Origin: CAMASH01 sp041746635
GTDB lineage: Bacteria > Verrucomicrobiota > Verrucomicrobiia > Chthoniobacterales > Terrimicrobiaceae
Reading direction: 5' to 3'
DNA: 57,847 nt
Assembly (NCBI GenBank): GCA_041746635.1
Contig: JBGTGQ010000038.1
Location: 1 to 57,847, forward strand
Shown here: positions 22,351-31,146 of the stretch, in pieces
How positions within the stretch are numbered: position 1 is the first letter of the stretch
Layout of the letters: each line of letters begins with the position of its first letter
The notes under the pieces: model-generated
Told to the model about the DNA's origin: nothing
The model's input: the letters and a program-made list of their open reading frames with translations, nothing else
Database searches by the model: none
Made by a program: the position numbers and the translations under genes

Positions 22351-23565
22351 TCAGGTGGGTGCCTGGGCGGCGAGGAGGAGGCCGGCGGCTTTGTCGAGGG
22401 TTTCCTGCCATTCGTTTTCCGGCACGGAATCGGCGACGATGCCGGCCCCCACGTGGAAGCTGGCGGTTCCGTGTTCAAAAATGGCGGTGCGGATGGCGAT
22501 GGAAAACTGGCTTTCGCCGTTGTAGCCGAAGTAGCCGATGGCTCCGGTGTAGAGGCCGCGGGGATGGGATTCCAATTCGGCGATGATTTCGAGCGCGCGT
22601 TTTTTCGGCGCGCCCGAAATCGAGCCGCCGGGAAAACAGGCACGGAGGGCGGCGGGATGGCTGACGCTTTCGCGCAGGGTTCCGGTGACGGTGGAGACGA
22701 GATGGTGGACCTGCTCGTAACTTTCCAGTTTGAGGAGTTCGGGAACGGTGACGCTGCCGTATTCGCAGACGCGTCCAAGGTCGTTGCGTTCGAGATCGGT
22801 GATCATGACCAGTTCGGCGACTTCCTTGGGCGAGGTGAGGAGGTCGTAGGCGTTGCGCTGGTCGAGTTGGGAGTCGGCGCGGCGGGGTCGGGTGCCTTTG
22901 ATGGGCCGCGTGATGATGCGGCGTCCGCTCAGGCGCAGGAAACATTCGGGCGAGGCGGAGGCGATCTGCGTGCCGCCGAGATCGAGAAATCCGCCGTGGG
23001 GCGCGGGCGAGTAGTGGCGCAGGGCTTCGTAGAACGGCCAGGCATCGCCGGAAAATTCCGCCTGAAATGGGTGGGCGAGGCAGACCTGATAGATGTCGCC
23101 GGCGGCAATGTAGTCCTGCGCGCGCGTGACCATCTGCAGGAAGGTCTCGCGGGTGAGTTGTGGGCGGAAGGCGACTTGCGGAAAGACGGGTTCGTTGGGA
23201 ATGGCGGCGGTCTGCGGCGGATTGTGCCAGGTGCCGGTTTCGTGGAAATAAAGATGCGGCTGGTCATAGAATCCGAATCGGAAACGTCCGTCGAAACCGA
23301 TCCATCCGACCGCAGCACCGTCGGGGTGGCCGAGATCGGCGGAAGGCCGGGCGCGAGTTGCAAGTTCATGTTCGAGTTTTTCCCAATCGGAGGCTCCGCC
23401 TTCGAGGACAAGGGCGGGTTCGCAGGCGAGCAGGGAGAGGGATTCGGGGCCAGGCTGGCTGGATTCCAAGAAAACAAAACCCGCGCGGGAACGCAGGGCG
23501 CGGGCGGTTTCCTCCGGCGCGGGGGGCGAGGCGGCGACCGGGGAATGTGCGGGTTTCCGTTCCAT
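22351..23565 (-). CDS. pabB: Aminodeoxychorismate synthase component I
   Basis: A 404-residue chorismate-utilising enzyme making aminodeoxychorismate for folate. The N-terminal half is the variable PabB/TrpE lid; the C-terminal half carries the signature blocks AGDIYQVCLAHPF, SPECFLRLSGRRIITRPIKG, ELVMITDLERNDLGRVCEYG, HHLVSTVTGTL, FPGGSISGAPKKRALEII and a late GAIGYFGYNG. The PIKGT motif (Lys instead of the TrpE Ala/Ser) identifies PabB over anthranilate synthase. The start at 23565 is chosen from homology; the open frame extends much further but crosses the divergent gene. No pabA or pabC is in the window. Confidence 0.9.
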   Translation of the reverse strand: MERKPAHSPVAASPPAPEETARALRSRAGFVFLESSQPGPESLSLLACEPALVLEGGASDWEKLEHELATRARPSADLGHPDGAAVGWIGFDGRFRFGFYDQPHLYFHETGTWHNPPQTAAIPNEPVFPQVAFRPQLTRETFLQMVTRAQDYIAAGDIYQVCLAHPFQAEFSGDAWPFYEALRHYSPAPHGGFLDLGGTQIASASPECFLRLSGRRIITRPIKGTRPRRADSQLDQRNAYDLLTSPKEVAELVMITDLERNDLGRVCEYGSVTVPELLKLESYEQVHHLVSTVTGTLRESVSHPAALRACFPGGSISGAPKKRALEIIAELESHPRGLYTGAIGYFGYNGESQFSIAIRTAIFEHGTASFHVGAGIVADSVPENEWQETLDKAAGLLLAAQAPT

Positions 23566-23652
23566 GCGGAGAAAATTTCCCCAAAGTTCCTTCCGGCGTC
23601 GATGTTCTTCTGCTTGAGAATTCGCCGGAGGGCTGATTATCTTCACCGTCTG

Positions 23653-24336
23653 ATGTGGTTCCCGATCCGATTGCTTGTCGTTGTTTTGCTCCCGTTCACG
23701 GTTTTGACCGCGCAGGAAGAAGCCTCCTCCACGCCTGTGCCTCAGGTCATCGCGACGCCCACCCCGGCGGCTGTGACTGAAGTGGAGGTAGCCCCGGCAC
23801 CTTCGCCCTCGCCCACACCCGAGGCGGGTCCCGCGCCTGCTTCCGATGTCATTCCGCTGGAAGGCCAGCCGCAGCCACCCGATGCGGTGATCGGTGCGCC
23901 GCTGGAAACGAAGGATCTTGCTCCTTTGGTTCCCCGCCCCGACGAAGCCATGCCGGACGAAGCCTTCACCGACCCGAACGCCATCATTCCGGACGCGCCG
24001 CTGCCGCCCAGCATTCCCGCCGTGACGGAGAGCGCCGAGGAAAAAGCCCGCCAGTTGAGCATCCGCTACCGCGAAGTCCGGGTGAAGGCGGAAAAAGATC
24101 CCAAGGTGCTGAATCTGCTCCAGCAAGCGGACAAGGCCAAAACCGAGGAGGACCGCCGCGCCGCCTTTCGCGAATATTATCGTCTGCTTTTCGCCAAAAT
24201 CGCCGCCATGGACAAAAGTCTCGCCCAACGCTGCAAGATCATGGAAGACGCCTACCTCCGCCGCCTGGCCCAAGAGAGGCTCGAACCCACCATCCCGCTC
24301 AATCCCCCGCCCACGCCCGAACCCATCGGCAACTAA
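23653..24336 (+). CDS. Secreted proline-rich protein
   Basis: A 227-residue protein with a signal peptide (PIRLLVVVLLPFTVLTAQ), a long low-complexity Pro/Ala/Glu region (residues about 25-130) and a C-terminal helical part (ARQLSIRYREVRVKAEKD to MDKSLAQRCKIMEDAYLRRL). Likely periplasmic; no family recognised. ATG 23653 puts the signal peptide first. A much longer open frame upstream is the complement of pabB and is not coding. It precedes prs by 34 bp. Confidence 0.75.
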   Translation: MWFPIRLLVVVLLPFTVLTAQEEASSTPVPQVIATPTPAAVTEVEVAPAPSPSPTPEAGPAPASDVIPLEGQPQPPDAVIGAPLETKDLAPLVPRPDEAMPDEAFTDPNAIIPDAPLPPSIPAVTESAEEKARQLSIRYREVRVKAEKDPKVLNLLQQADKAKTEEDRRAAFREYYRLLFAKIAAMDKSLAQRCKIMEDAYLRRLAQERLEPTIPLNPPPTPEPIGN

Positions 24337-24370
24337 TCGGCCCGCGGTTTCCGAGTTGTCTTCAAAAAAT

Positions 24371-25339
24371 ATGATGTTGCGCAGCGCTCCCGAGATGAAA
24401 ATCGTCACCGGCACGGCTCATCCGGAATTGGCCCGTTCCATTTGTTCCTACCTCGGCGTTCCCTTGGGCGATGCCACGGTGAGTTCCTTTCCGGACGGCG
24501 AGACATTTGTCAAAATTAACGAAAACATCCGCGGCCGCGATGTCTTCATCGTCCAGCCGACCTGTCCGCCGACGAACCAGAATTTGATGGAGTTGCTCAT
24601 CCTGGCCGACGCCGCCCGTCGCGCCAGTGCCGCCCGCATCACGGCGGTGATCCCCTTTTTCGGTTACGCCCGTCAGGATCGTAAGGATCAACCCCGTGTG
24701 CCCATTACCGCCAAGTTGGTGGCCAATTTGATCGTGGCCGCCGGGGTGGACCGCGTGTTGACCATGGATCTCCACGCGCAGCAGTTGCAGGGGTTTTTCG
24801 ATATTCCGGTCGATCATCTTTACGCCCTCCCGGTGATGTTGGACTACCTGCGCAGCATAGAACTGAGTGATCTGGTAATCGTTTCGCCCGACGTGGGCGG
24901 GGTGAAAATGGCCTCCGCATACGCCCAGGCCCTCGACGCCGGTCTGGCCATCGTGGTGAAACGCCGCAAGAGCGCCACCGAGATCGAGGCCGTCACTGTC
25001 ATCGGCGAGGTGGAGGGCAAAAATGTCATCATTGTGGACGATCTGACCGAAACGGCGGGCACTTTGGTCGGGGCGGCGAAGATCTTGCGCAGTCAGGGAG
25101 CCCAAAATATTTATGCTGGTGTTTCGCACACGGTCTTGACAGATTTGGCGGTTGAGCGATTGAAAAGCTCGGAAATCAAGGAGTTGATCACGACCGACAG
25201 TGTTCCTGTGCGGGCAGATTCCGCCGCCCGCGTGAAGGTTCTGTCGGTGGCTGAATTGCTCGGTGAGGGCATCCGGCGCATCCACGACGATGAATCCGTG
25301 AGTTCTCTCTTTGATATCAAGAACACCAAGACCACTTAA
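24371..25339 (+). CDS. prs: Ribose-phosphate pyrophosphokinase
   Basis: A 322-residue PRPP synthetase, joining ATP pyrophosphate to ribose 5-phosphate. Motifs are SSFPDGETFVKI, RDVFIVQPTCPPTNQNLMEL, FFGYARQDRKDQPRVPITAK, the divalent-metal DLHAQQLQGFFDIP, KRRK flexible loop and the PRPP loop VIIVDDLTETAGTL. Length is as expected for class I. ATG 24371 is used; TTG 24356 and ATG 24395 are possible. It heads a co-directional set with rplY, pth, rpsF and ssb, a common pairing (prs-ctc-pth). Confidence 0.95.
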   Translation: MMLRSAPEMKIVTGTAHPELARSICSYLGVPLGDATVSSFPDGETFVKINENIRGRDVFIVQPTCPPTNQNLMELLILADAARRASAARITAVIPFFGYARQDRKDQPRVPITAKLVANLIVAAGVDRVLTMDLHAQQLQGFFDIPVDHLYALPVMLDYLRSIELSDLVIVSPDVGGVKMASAYAQALDAGLAIVVKRRKSATEIEAVTVIGEVEGKNVIIVDDLTETAGTLVGAAKILRSQGAQNIYAGVSHTVLTDLAVERLKSSEIKELITTDSVPVRADSAARVKVLSVAELLGEGIRRIHDDESVSSLFDIKNTKTT

Positions 25340-25344
25340 TACAC

Positions 25345-26025
25345 ATGGCCAAACAAGTTAAACTCTCAGCCCGCCCCCGTGCGGAAATCGGACGCAATGC
25401 ATTGATCAAGGTTCGCGCCCGCGGGGCCGTTCCCGCCATCATCTACGGAGCGAAGGACGCTCCGTCGAACCTCGAAGTCTCGAAAAAAGACATCGACCGC
25501 CTTCTTTCCCATGCCGTCGGCGAAAACATCCTCGTTGAACTCGAAATCAACGACGGTGGCAAAACCACCAACCGCCTGTCCCTCATTCAGGAAGTCCAGC
25601 ACCATCCCGTGCGCGGCGAAGTTATTCACGTGGATTTTCACGCCGTTTCCATGACCGAGGAAATTGAGGCCGACATTGTTCTCGAACCGGTGGGCGAACC
25701 CGTCGGAGTGAAGACTCACGGCGGACTCCTCCAGCAGAACATGCGCTCGCTCGGCATCCGCTGCCTCCCGCAAAATCTGCCCGAACTCATCACTGTGGAT
25801 GTTTCTGGACTCGAAATCGGCGGCTCTCTCCACGTCCGCGACATCAAGCTCCCCGAGGGCGTCACGGCGACTCCGGATGAAGATCTGACCGTTTTCCTTG
25901 TCTCCGAACCGAATGTCGCGGAGGAACCCGCCCCTGTTGCGGTGGCCGCTGCTCCCGAAGTCATCAAGGAGAAGAAGCCCGACGCCGCCGCCGAGGCCAA
26001 GAAGCCCGCGGAGGCCAAGAAATAA
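25345..26025 (+). CDS. rplY: 50S ribosomal protein L25 (TL5/CTC form)
   Basis: A 226-residue long-form L25 binding 5S rRNA. The N-terminal L25 domain has SARPRAEIGRNALIKVRARG and PAIIYGAKDAPSNLEV; the C-terminal TL5 domain has VLEPVGEPVGVKTHGGLLQQ and IKLPEGVTATPDEDL. It ends in an Ala/Lys-rich tail (AEAKKPAEAKK). It is 5 bp after prs and 15 bp before pth, the usual order. Confidence 0.95.
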   Translation: MAKQVKLSARPRAEIGRNALIKVRARGAVPAIIYGAKDAPSNLEVSKKDIDRLLSHAVGENILVELEINDGGKTTNRLSLIQEVQHHPVRGEVIHVDFHAVSMTEEIEADIVLEPVGEPVGVKTHGGLLQQNMRSLGIRCLPQNLPELITVDVSGLEIGGSLHVRDIKLPEGVTATPDEDLTVFLVSEPNVAEEPAPVAVAAAPEVIKEKKPDAAAEAKKPAEAKK

Positions 26026-26040
26026 CCCGCACGCTCGCGC

Positions 26041-26616
26041 GTGGAGCATGCCTCGGTATTTCGCCTCGTTGCCGGTCTGGGAAATCCAGGCGGTCAATAC
26101 GTCGGCACGCGTCACAACGTGGGCTTCCTTGTTCTCGACGAATTGGCCCGCCGTGCTGCGGTTTCTTTTCAAGCTGAGCCGAAATGGGACGCCGAGGTCG
26201 CGCAATGCGGAGGCCGCATGTTGATCAAACCCCAGACTTTTATGAACCTCAGCGGCGAATCCGTCGGCAACTACGCCCGTTATTTCCGCCTCGAACCTTC
26301 CGAGGTTCTGGTGATCCTCGACGACGCCGCCCTGCCCTTCGGCGACCTGCGCCTGCGCAAGATCGGCAGCGCCGGCGGGCACAACGGCCTCGAATCCATC
26401 CTCATGCACCTTGGCACCGAGGCCGTCCCGCGTCTGCGTTTCGGTATCGGTGCCGCCGCCGGTCCCCTGCACGACCACGTGCTCGGAAAATTTCACCCGG
26501 AGGAACTCTCCGCCCTTGAAACCACGATTGGCCGCGCGGCCGATGCCGTGGAACACGCCAACGCTCATGGCTTCGAATCCGCCATGAACATCTACAACCA
26601 AAAACCAACCTTATGA
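26041..26616 (+). CDS. pth: Peptidyl-tRNA hydrolase
   Basis: A 191-residue Pth, releasing tRNA from dropped-off peptidyl-tRNA. Conserved stretches are VAGLGNPGGQYVGTRHNVGF (catalytic His in TRHN), LIKPQTFMNLSGESVGNY, VLVILDDAALPFGDLRLRK (active Asp region) and GSAGGHNGLESI. Start is GTG 26041. Its stop overlaps the rpsF start (ATGA at 26613-26616), indicating coupling. Confidence 0.95.
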   Translation: MEHASVFRLVAGLGNPGGQYVGTRHNVGFLVLDELARRAAVSFQAEPKWDAEVAQCGGRMLIKPQTFMNLSGESVGNYARYFRLEPSEVLVILDDAALPFGDLRLRKIGSAGGHNGLESILMHLGTEAVPRLRFGIGAAAGPLHDHVLGKFHPEELSALETTIGRAADAVEHANAHGFESAMNIYNQKPTL

Positions 26617-26924
26617 AAAAACGCTATGAAGCCTTCCTCGCCCTCGACACCCGGGGCAAGGAAGAATCCGTCAAAGACACCATCGAGCAAATCGAGAAAA
26701 CCATCAAAGCCGAGGGCGGAGCCGTCGAGCAGGTCCAGCGTCTGGAAAAGCGCGAGCTTTCCTACGAACTCAATCACATGACCAGCGCCTACTTCGTTAA
26801 CATCATCTTCGAAGCCGATCCGCAGGCCATCGCCAAGCTGCGCCAAAAATTGAAGCTCGACGAGAGCATCGCCATGCAGAATTATATGGTCCTCCCCAAG
26901 AAAAAAGCCGAAGTCGCCGCCTAA
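26613..26924 (+). CDS. rpsF: 30S ribosomal protein S6
   Basis: A 103-residue S6: starts KKRYEAFLALDTRGKEESVK, then GGAVEQVQRLEKRELSYEL and the strand AYFVNIIFEADPQ. S6 binds S18 in the platform of the small subunit. It is followed by ssb; rpsR and rplI, which often come next, are absent from this position. Confidence 0.93.
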   Translation: MKKRYEAFLALDTRGKEESVKDTIEQIEKTIKAEGGAVEQVQRLEKRELSYELNHMTSAYFVNIIFEADPQAIAKLRQKLKLDESIAMQNYMVLPKKKAEVAA

Positions 26925-26936
26925 CCCCCATCGAAC

Positions 26937-27392
26937 ATGGCCAATCTGAATAAAGTTCAGCTTATCGGAAACCTGACCCGCGATCCGGAAGTCAAATACA
27001 CCCCGAAGGGAATGGCCGTGGCGGAGTTGGGCATGGCCATCAATCGCTATTACACCCCGGAAGGCGGAGAACGCCGCGAGGAAACGACTTTTGTCGATGT
27101 GACCCTCTGGGGAAAACAGGCCGAACTGGCCGGCCAGTATTTGAAAAAAGGCCGCCCGGTTTACATCGAGGGCCGCCTTCAACTTGACACTTGGGACGAC
27201 AAAACCAGCGGCCAGAAACGTTCCAAGCTTCGCGTGGTCGGGGAGAACATGCAGTTCCTCGACAGCAAGCGCAGCGGCGGCGATGACGAAGAAGGCGGAG
27301 CCCCGGCGCAGAAGTTTTCCAAGCCCGCCGCGCGACCAGCCGCGCCTCCAGCGGCATCCTCCGCGCCGGAGGACGACGACATCCCATTTTAG
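26937..27392 (+). CDS. ssb: Single-stranded DNA-binding protein
   Basis: A 151-residue SSB. The OB-fold (residues 1-110) begins ANLNKVQLIGNLTRDPEVKY and includes ETTFVDVTLWGKQAELAGQY and PVYIEGRLQLDTWDDKTSG. The C-terminal tail is Pro/Ala-rich and ends in the acidic tip EDDDIPF, which recruits repair proteins such as RecO. It lies 12 bp after rpsF. The REPIN that follows begins 20 bp past the stop. Confidence 0.95.
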   Translation: MANLNKVQLIGNLTRDPEVKYTPKGMAVAELGMAINRYYTPEGGERREETTFVDVTLWGKQAELAGQYLKKGRPVYIEGRLQLDTWDDKTSGQKRSKLRVVGENMQFLDSKRSGGDDEEGGAPAQKFSKPAARPAAPPAASSAPEDDDIPF

Positions 27393-27411
27393 GTCCGGTT
27401 TGCTGAACTAC

Positions 27412-27471
27412 GTGGCATGAGCATCCTGCTCGTGTTCCAGAAAAATCCCATCGGCAGGAAGCCGATGCCAC
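27412..27471. repeat. REPIN-like doublet (GTGGCAT family)
   Basis: A 60-bp element between ssb and a convergent secreted-protein gene. It starts GTGGCATGAGCATCCTGCTC and ends AGGAAGCCGATGCCAC. Both halves are small hairpins (GAGCATCCTGCTC; ATCGGCAGGAAGCCGAT), and the linker CCAGAAAAAT resembles that of the copy at 49347. The left arm has diverged from CGGC to GAGC with compensating changes that keep the stem. Confidence 0.7.
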
Positions 27472-27516
27472 TTGTGCTGACGATTTTCGGCGTTCTTCTC
27501 CGCGGGCAAAGAGCCG

Positions 27517-28029
27517 TTACTTTTTCGGCGGCACCGTCCGTGCTTCCGGATCGAGCACAATGGGCGCAGAAAATGTGATGTCGTACTTCCAGCGCTGCCC
27601 CGCGATTTGCTGTTCCCCGTCGGTGTAGAGTCGGCCCGCGATGGCCTTCTCGTTGTAGGCGGTGGGTTTCCATTTCACGAAAGCGCCGGACTGGATGAAG
27701 TTTTTCAGCGCCGGGTGATACGGAGCCGCGCTCTTCACCTTGCCATCCGGATCAAACACCACCCGCAGCGCCACCAGGTTGTCGTTCAGCATCAACTCGC
27801 CCAGCTTGTCCGGGTGCAGCGCGATGTCGCGAGGCAGCCTGCGATCCGACACCAGCACCACCACATCCATGAAGCCACGTTCGGTGGGGCTGTCCACCTC
27901 GTAGGCCGCCACGTGCGAGAGCGGGCCGGTCGAGCCATTGGCGCTGAGCTGACCCTTCACCGTCTGTCCCAAGGCCGCAAACGGAAGAAATGCGGCCAGC
28001 ACTGCCGCGCCGAAGAACGTTTTCACCAT
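27517..28029 (-). CDS. Secreted protein of unknown function
   Basis: A 170-residue protein with signal peptide (KTFFGAAVLAAFLPFAALGQ). The mature part has two similar-looking strands and a conserved-looking core (GFMDVVVLVSDRRLPRDIAL, LVALRVVFDPDGKVKSAAPY). The final segment, YDITFSAPIVLDPEARTV, could be another beta strand. I do not recognise a family. It is divergent from the next small secreted protein gene across 94 bp. Confidence 0.7.
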   Translation of the reverse strand: MVKTFFGAAVLAAFLPFAALGQTVKGQLSANGSTGPLSHVAAYEVDSPTERGFMDVVVLVSDRRLPRDIALHPDKLGELMLNDNLVALRVVFDPDGKVKSAAPYHPALKNFIQSGAFVKWKPTAYNEKAIAGRLYTDGEQQIAGQRWKYDITFSAPIVLDPEARTVPPKK

Positions 28030-28123
28030 TTCCCCCTAATTGCTTTTGATCCGCCGCGCAGCATTTTTTCGGAGATCTCTCCCGTCTTGACAGCGGCAGC
28101 CGGGAGTGAAAAGGTCCGCCCTT

Positions 28124-28501
28124 ATGAATAATTTCACGGGTTCGTTTTTTGCGCTGGCCATCATCTTGGGAGCCGTGGGATCAGCCTCGGCCGAAAACGA
28201 GTTGGATTTTACGCTGGTGAATAAAACCGGCTGGGCCATCAAGGAAATTTACATCGCTCCGTCCACCCAGGACGAATGGGAGCCGACTGACAAGAACGTC
28301 CTGCCCCGCAGCCTCAAGGATGAGGAGACCGTCGATATCACTTTCAATCCCGAGGCGAGCGCTCCCAAGTGGGATCTGAAAATTGTCTGGGTCGATGGCG
28401 GCGAAGCCGTGGAATGGCTAGGATTCAATCTTTCGGAGATTTCCAAGATCACCCTCTTCTACGACGAGAAGACGGACAAGACCACCGCCGAGACGGAATA
28501 G
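28124..28501 (+). CDS. Small secreted protein of unknown function
   Basis: A 125-residue protein with signal peptide (NNFTGSFFALAIILGAVGSA) and a beta-rich mature domain: LDFTLVNKTGWAIKEIYIAP, a central charged segment, then WDLKIVWVDGGEAVEWLGFN. The pattern (a strand pair with NKTG-x-x-I-x-x-I-Y) resembles small exported domains annotated as DUF in other bacteria, usually NKTGxxIxxIYISP, but I cannot name the family. ATG 28124 is used; a GTG at 28106 is upstream. It is 70 bp before comM. Confidence 0.7.
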   Translation: MNNFTGSFFALAIILGAVGSASAENELDFTLVNKTGWAIKEIYIAPSTQDEWEPTDKNVLPRSLKDEETVDITFNPEASAPKWDLKIVWVDGGEAVEWLGFNLSEISKITLFYDEKTDKTTAETE

Positions 28502-28571
28502 CGGGCGCGGAAATCCCGGCCTGCATTTTGTGAGGTTCGACAGCAAGGGATTTTCCTCCTAGCCTTCGCCG

Positions 28572-30107
28572 ATGCTTACACGTGTCTTCTCCGCCGCCAT
28601 TCAAGGTGTGGAGGCCATTGAGGTGGAGATCGAGGTCAATACGGGGCCGGGTGATCCCAAAATCATCGTGGTGGGCCTGCCTGATGCGGCGGTGAAGGAA
28701 AGCAAGGATCGCGTCACCACGGCTATTGCCAACAGCGGGTTCCGCTGGCCGCGCGAACGCACCACGATCAATCTCGCCCCGGCCGACATCAGAAAAGAAG
28801 GCCCGAGTTTCGACCTGCCGATTGCGGTGGGCATGATCACGGTTGCGCTGGGTGCGGAGGTTCCGCGGTTGGAGCGATGCCTCATGGCCGGCGAACTGGC
28901 CTTGAATGGCGAGCTGCGGTCGATCAAGGGTGCGCTGCCCATCGCGCTGGAAGCCAGGCGGCGGCGGAAGAAGGCGGTGATTCTGCCCAAGGCCAATGCG
29001 CGGGAGGCGGCGGTGGTGGAGGGAATCGAGGTCTATGGCGCGGCGAATCTGCGCGAGGTCTTTGAGTTTCTCACCCAAAAGCAAACGCTCGAACCGGTGC
29101 GGGAGGATGTGGAAACGCTTTTTGCGCATCGCGGGACGGACGAGGTGGATTTTGCCGAGGTGAAGGGGCAGCATCTGGTCAAGCGCGCCATCGAGGTGGC
29201 CGTGGCGGGGAATCACGCGCTCCTGCTCATAGGGCCCCCGGGAGGTGGAAAATCCATGCTCTCGAAACGCATCGCCACCATCATGCCGCCGATGACGCTG
29301 GAGGAGGCGATCGAAACGACGAAAATTCACAGCATCAGCGGACTGCTGGATAGCGAGCACGCCTTTTGCACCAGCCGTCCGTTTCGCGCGCCCCATCACA
29401 CGATTTCCGATGTCGGACTGATCGGCGGTTCGACCAATCCGAGTCCGGGCGAGATCAGCGTGGCGCACAATGGGGTGTTGTTTCTCGACGAGTTGCCGGA
29501 GTTCAAACGCTCAACGTTGGAGGTTTTGCGCCAGCCGCTGGAGGATCGCAAAGTCACTGTCAGCCGCGCGGTCGGCACGGTGACCTTTCCCGCCAATGTG
29601 ATGTTGGTCGCGGCCATGAATCCGTGCGCGTGTGGCTATTTTGGCGATCCGAAACGCGAATGCCGGTGTTCCCCGAAACAGGTGGAGAATTACCGCAACC
29701 GCATCTCCGGGCCCTTGCTCGACCGCATCGATATCCATGTCGAAGCCCCGGCCGTTGAATACAAGGAACTGAGCAGCACCGAGCATGCGGAATCCTCCGC
29801 CGCCATCCGGGAACGGATCGTGCAGGCGAGGGAAATTCAGCGAAAGCGCTTTGCCGGCAGTCCAAAATGCCGGGCCAATGCCGGGATGTCCTCCGGCTTG
29901 CTAAAAACGCATTGCAAACTCAACGCCGAGGGCCAGGAACTCCTGCGTCATGCCATCGAGGAATTGCAACTTAGTGCGCGGGCCTATGACCGGATTTTGA
30001 AAGTCTCGCGCACGATTGCGGATCTGGCCGGAAACGACAGCATCCAACCCGCGCAGGTCATGGAGGCGATTCAATACCGGACCCTCGATCGAAGTTTGTG
30101 GCACTGA
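28572..30107 (+). CDS. comM: ComM/YifB-like Mg-chelatase-type AAA+ ATPase
   Basis: A 511-residue protein with the three ComM parts: an N-terminal Lon-like domain (about residues 1-170; VVGLPDAAVKESKDRV, DLPIAVGMI), the AAA+ domain with Walker A GPPGGGKSMLSKRI and Walker B GVLFLDELPEF, the pair of Cys-rich loops NPCACGYFGD and ECRCSPKQVENY, and a C-terminal Mg_chelatase_C helical part. ComM is a hexameric helicase that helps branch migration during natural transformation. The start ATG at 28572 fits the family length of about 505-515. Confidence 0.93.
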   Translation: MLTRVFSAAIQGVEAIEVEIEVNTGPGDPKIIVVGLPDAAVKESKDRVTTAIANSGFRWPRERTTINLAPADIRKEGPSFDLPIAVGMITVALGAEVPRLERCLMAGELALNGELRSIKGALPIALEARRRRKKAVILPKANAREAAVVEGIEVYGAANLREVFEFLTQKQTLEPVREDVETLFAHRGTDEVDFAEVKGQHLVKRAIEVAVAGNHALLLIGPPGGGKSMLSKRIATIMPPMTLEEAIETTKIHSISGLLDSEHAFCTSRPFRAPHHTISDVGLIGGSTNPSPGEISVAHNGVLFLDELPEFKRSTLEVLRQPLEDRKVTVSRAVGTVTFPANVMLVAAMNPCACGYFGDPKRECRCSPKQVENYRNRISGPLLDRIDIHVEAPAVEYKELSSTEHAESSAAIRERIVQAREIQRKRFAGSPKCRANAGMSSGLLKTHCKLNAEGQELLRHAIEELQLSARAYDRILKVSRTIADLAGNDSIQPAQVMEAIQYRTLDRSLWH

Positions 30108-30329
30108 TCGCGGTCCCCGCCGGCCTCTTAGCTTATACCTAATAATTAATAGCTGCTCAGCTTTGTGAAGTGCGCGATCCTCAAGATGGACGACGGCAAA
30201 TTTCCGCCTGAATCCAAATTGGAGAGAAGGGAGCTTGGGGGAGAATTTCCTGCGGGCGACTGAAGCCTCTGACCGGATTTTTGTCCGGGTCAATGATCAA
30301 GGCGGAGGTCCGGACCGTGCTTGCTGTCG

Positions 30330-30357
30330 TTGACATTTCGCGCGTAAAACATAGTAG
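30330..30357 (+). promoter_or_regulatory. Candidate promoter of the AbrB-Doc operon
   Basis: Perfect -35 TTGACA at 30330-30335 with TAGTAG at 30352-30357 after 16 bases. The -10 match is poor, but the site ends 6 bases before the antitoxin ATG (at 30364), with only TACATT between, so the transcript would be nearly leaderless. AbrB-type antitoxins usually bind such sites themselves. The rest of the 256-bp gap after comM shows nothing clear. Confidence 0.3.
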
Positions 30358-30363
30358 TACATT

Positions 30364-30591
30364 ATGATTAAAACGCTGGCCAAGATTGGAAATTCCCAAG
30401 GCATTATTTTTGACGCGGCGTTGATGGATCTGGCGCATCTCAAAGCCGGAGATGAGTTAAATGTCGAAGTGCACCAAGGCGGGACCATCACGCTCACGCC
30501 CATTCGTCCGCGTCCGTCGCGGGCGGAGGTCACGAAGGTCATTCAGGGAACGATGAAGGATTATGCGCGGACAATGAAAAAGCTGGCATGA
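30364..30591 (+). CDS. AbrB/MazE-type antitoxin
   Basis: A 75-residue protein with the SpoVT/AbrB swapped-hairpin DNA-binding fold at residues 1-47: IKTLAKIGNSQGIIFDAALM, LKAGDELNVEVHQGGTITL. A basic C-terminal tail (RPRPSRAEVTKVIQGTMKDY) likely wraps the toxin. It would bind the promoter and neutralise the downstream Doc protein. Its last four bases overlap the toxin start (ATGA at 30588-30591), the standard toxin-antitoxin layout. Confidence 0.85.
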   Translation: MIKTLAKIGNSQGIIFDAALMDLAHLKAGDELNVEVHQGGTITLTPIRPRPSRAEVTKVIQGTMKDYARTMKKLA

Positions 30592-30998
30592 CTGTCGCGC
30601 TGGGCGACTGCTTCCATCTGACGACTGAAATCGTGCGGGAGATTCACGCCGAGGCCATCGCGAGGTTTGGCGGATCAGAGGGAGTGCGGGAGATGGCCTT
30701 GCTGGAATCGGCCGTGGCGGCACCGCAGTCCACGTTTGGCGGCAATTCCCCTTATAAAGATTTGGCAGAAGTGGCGGCGGCTTATCTATTTTATCTTTGC
30801 CGGAACCATCCGTTCAACGACGGTAACAAGCGGGCGGCGTTGGGTGCGTGCATTGTGTTTCTGCGACTCAATGGCATGGAACCGGAACGTGATGGGCCTG
30901 AGTGGGAGGAACTTACGCTTGCGGTTGCCGCCAGTGTCATTAACCGCGATGAAACGACTGAGCGACTGCGGAACCTTCTTCCTGAGTTCGGAACATAA
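30588..30998 (+). CDS. doc: Doc-type Fic-family toxin
   Basis: A 136-residue death-on-curing toxin. The Fic motif HPFNDGNKRAAL (residues about 74-85) matches HxFx(D/N)xNKR, with the Doc-type helix layout and a C-terminal LAVAASVINRDETTERLRNL. In Phd/Doc, the toxin phosphorylates EF-Tu and stops translation; here the partner is an AbrB-type antitoxin and not Phd. The pair lies between housekeeping genes with no other mobile gene adjacent; 30999-31146 is empty. Confidence 0.88.
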   Translation: MTVALGDCFHLTTEIVREIHAEAIARFGGSEGVREMALLESAVAAPQSTFGGNSPYKDLAEVAAAYLFYLCRNHPFNDGNKRAALGACIVFLRLNGMEPERDGPEWEELTLAVAASVINRDETTERLRNLLPEFGT

Positions 30999-31146
30999 GC
31001 GAAGAATTGATGTCCGGTGACGCCTGTCGGATCTACGAAGGATTCAATTGCATGGAAGGCGCGGCCTGGGTCTTCATTGCGAGATTGTTGCCGTTTCATC
31101 CTCCAGCGCAGGTTGTAAGGCGCCTTAATGTCAACGGTGAGCGAGA

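Noticed and set aside
21973..24336. A 787-codon open frame on the plus strand
   Set aside because: Its first two thirds are the complement of pabB and of a small gene; only the last 227 codons (from 23653) show a signal peptide and plausible coding sequence.
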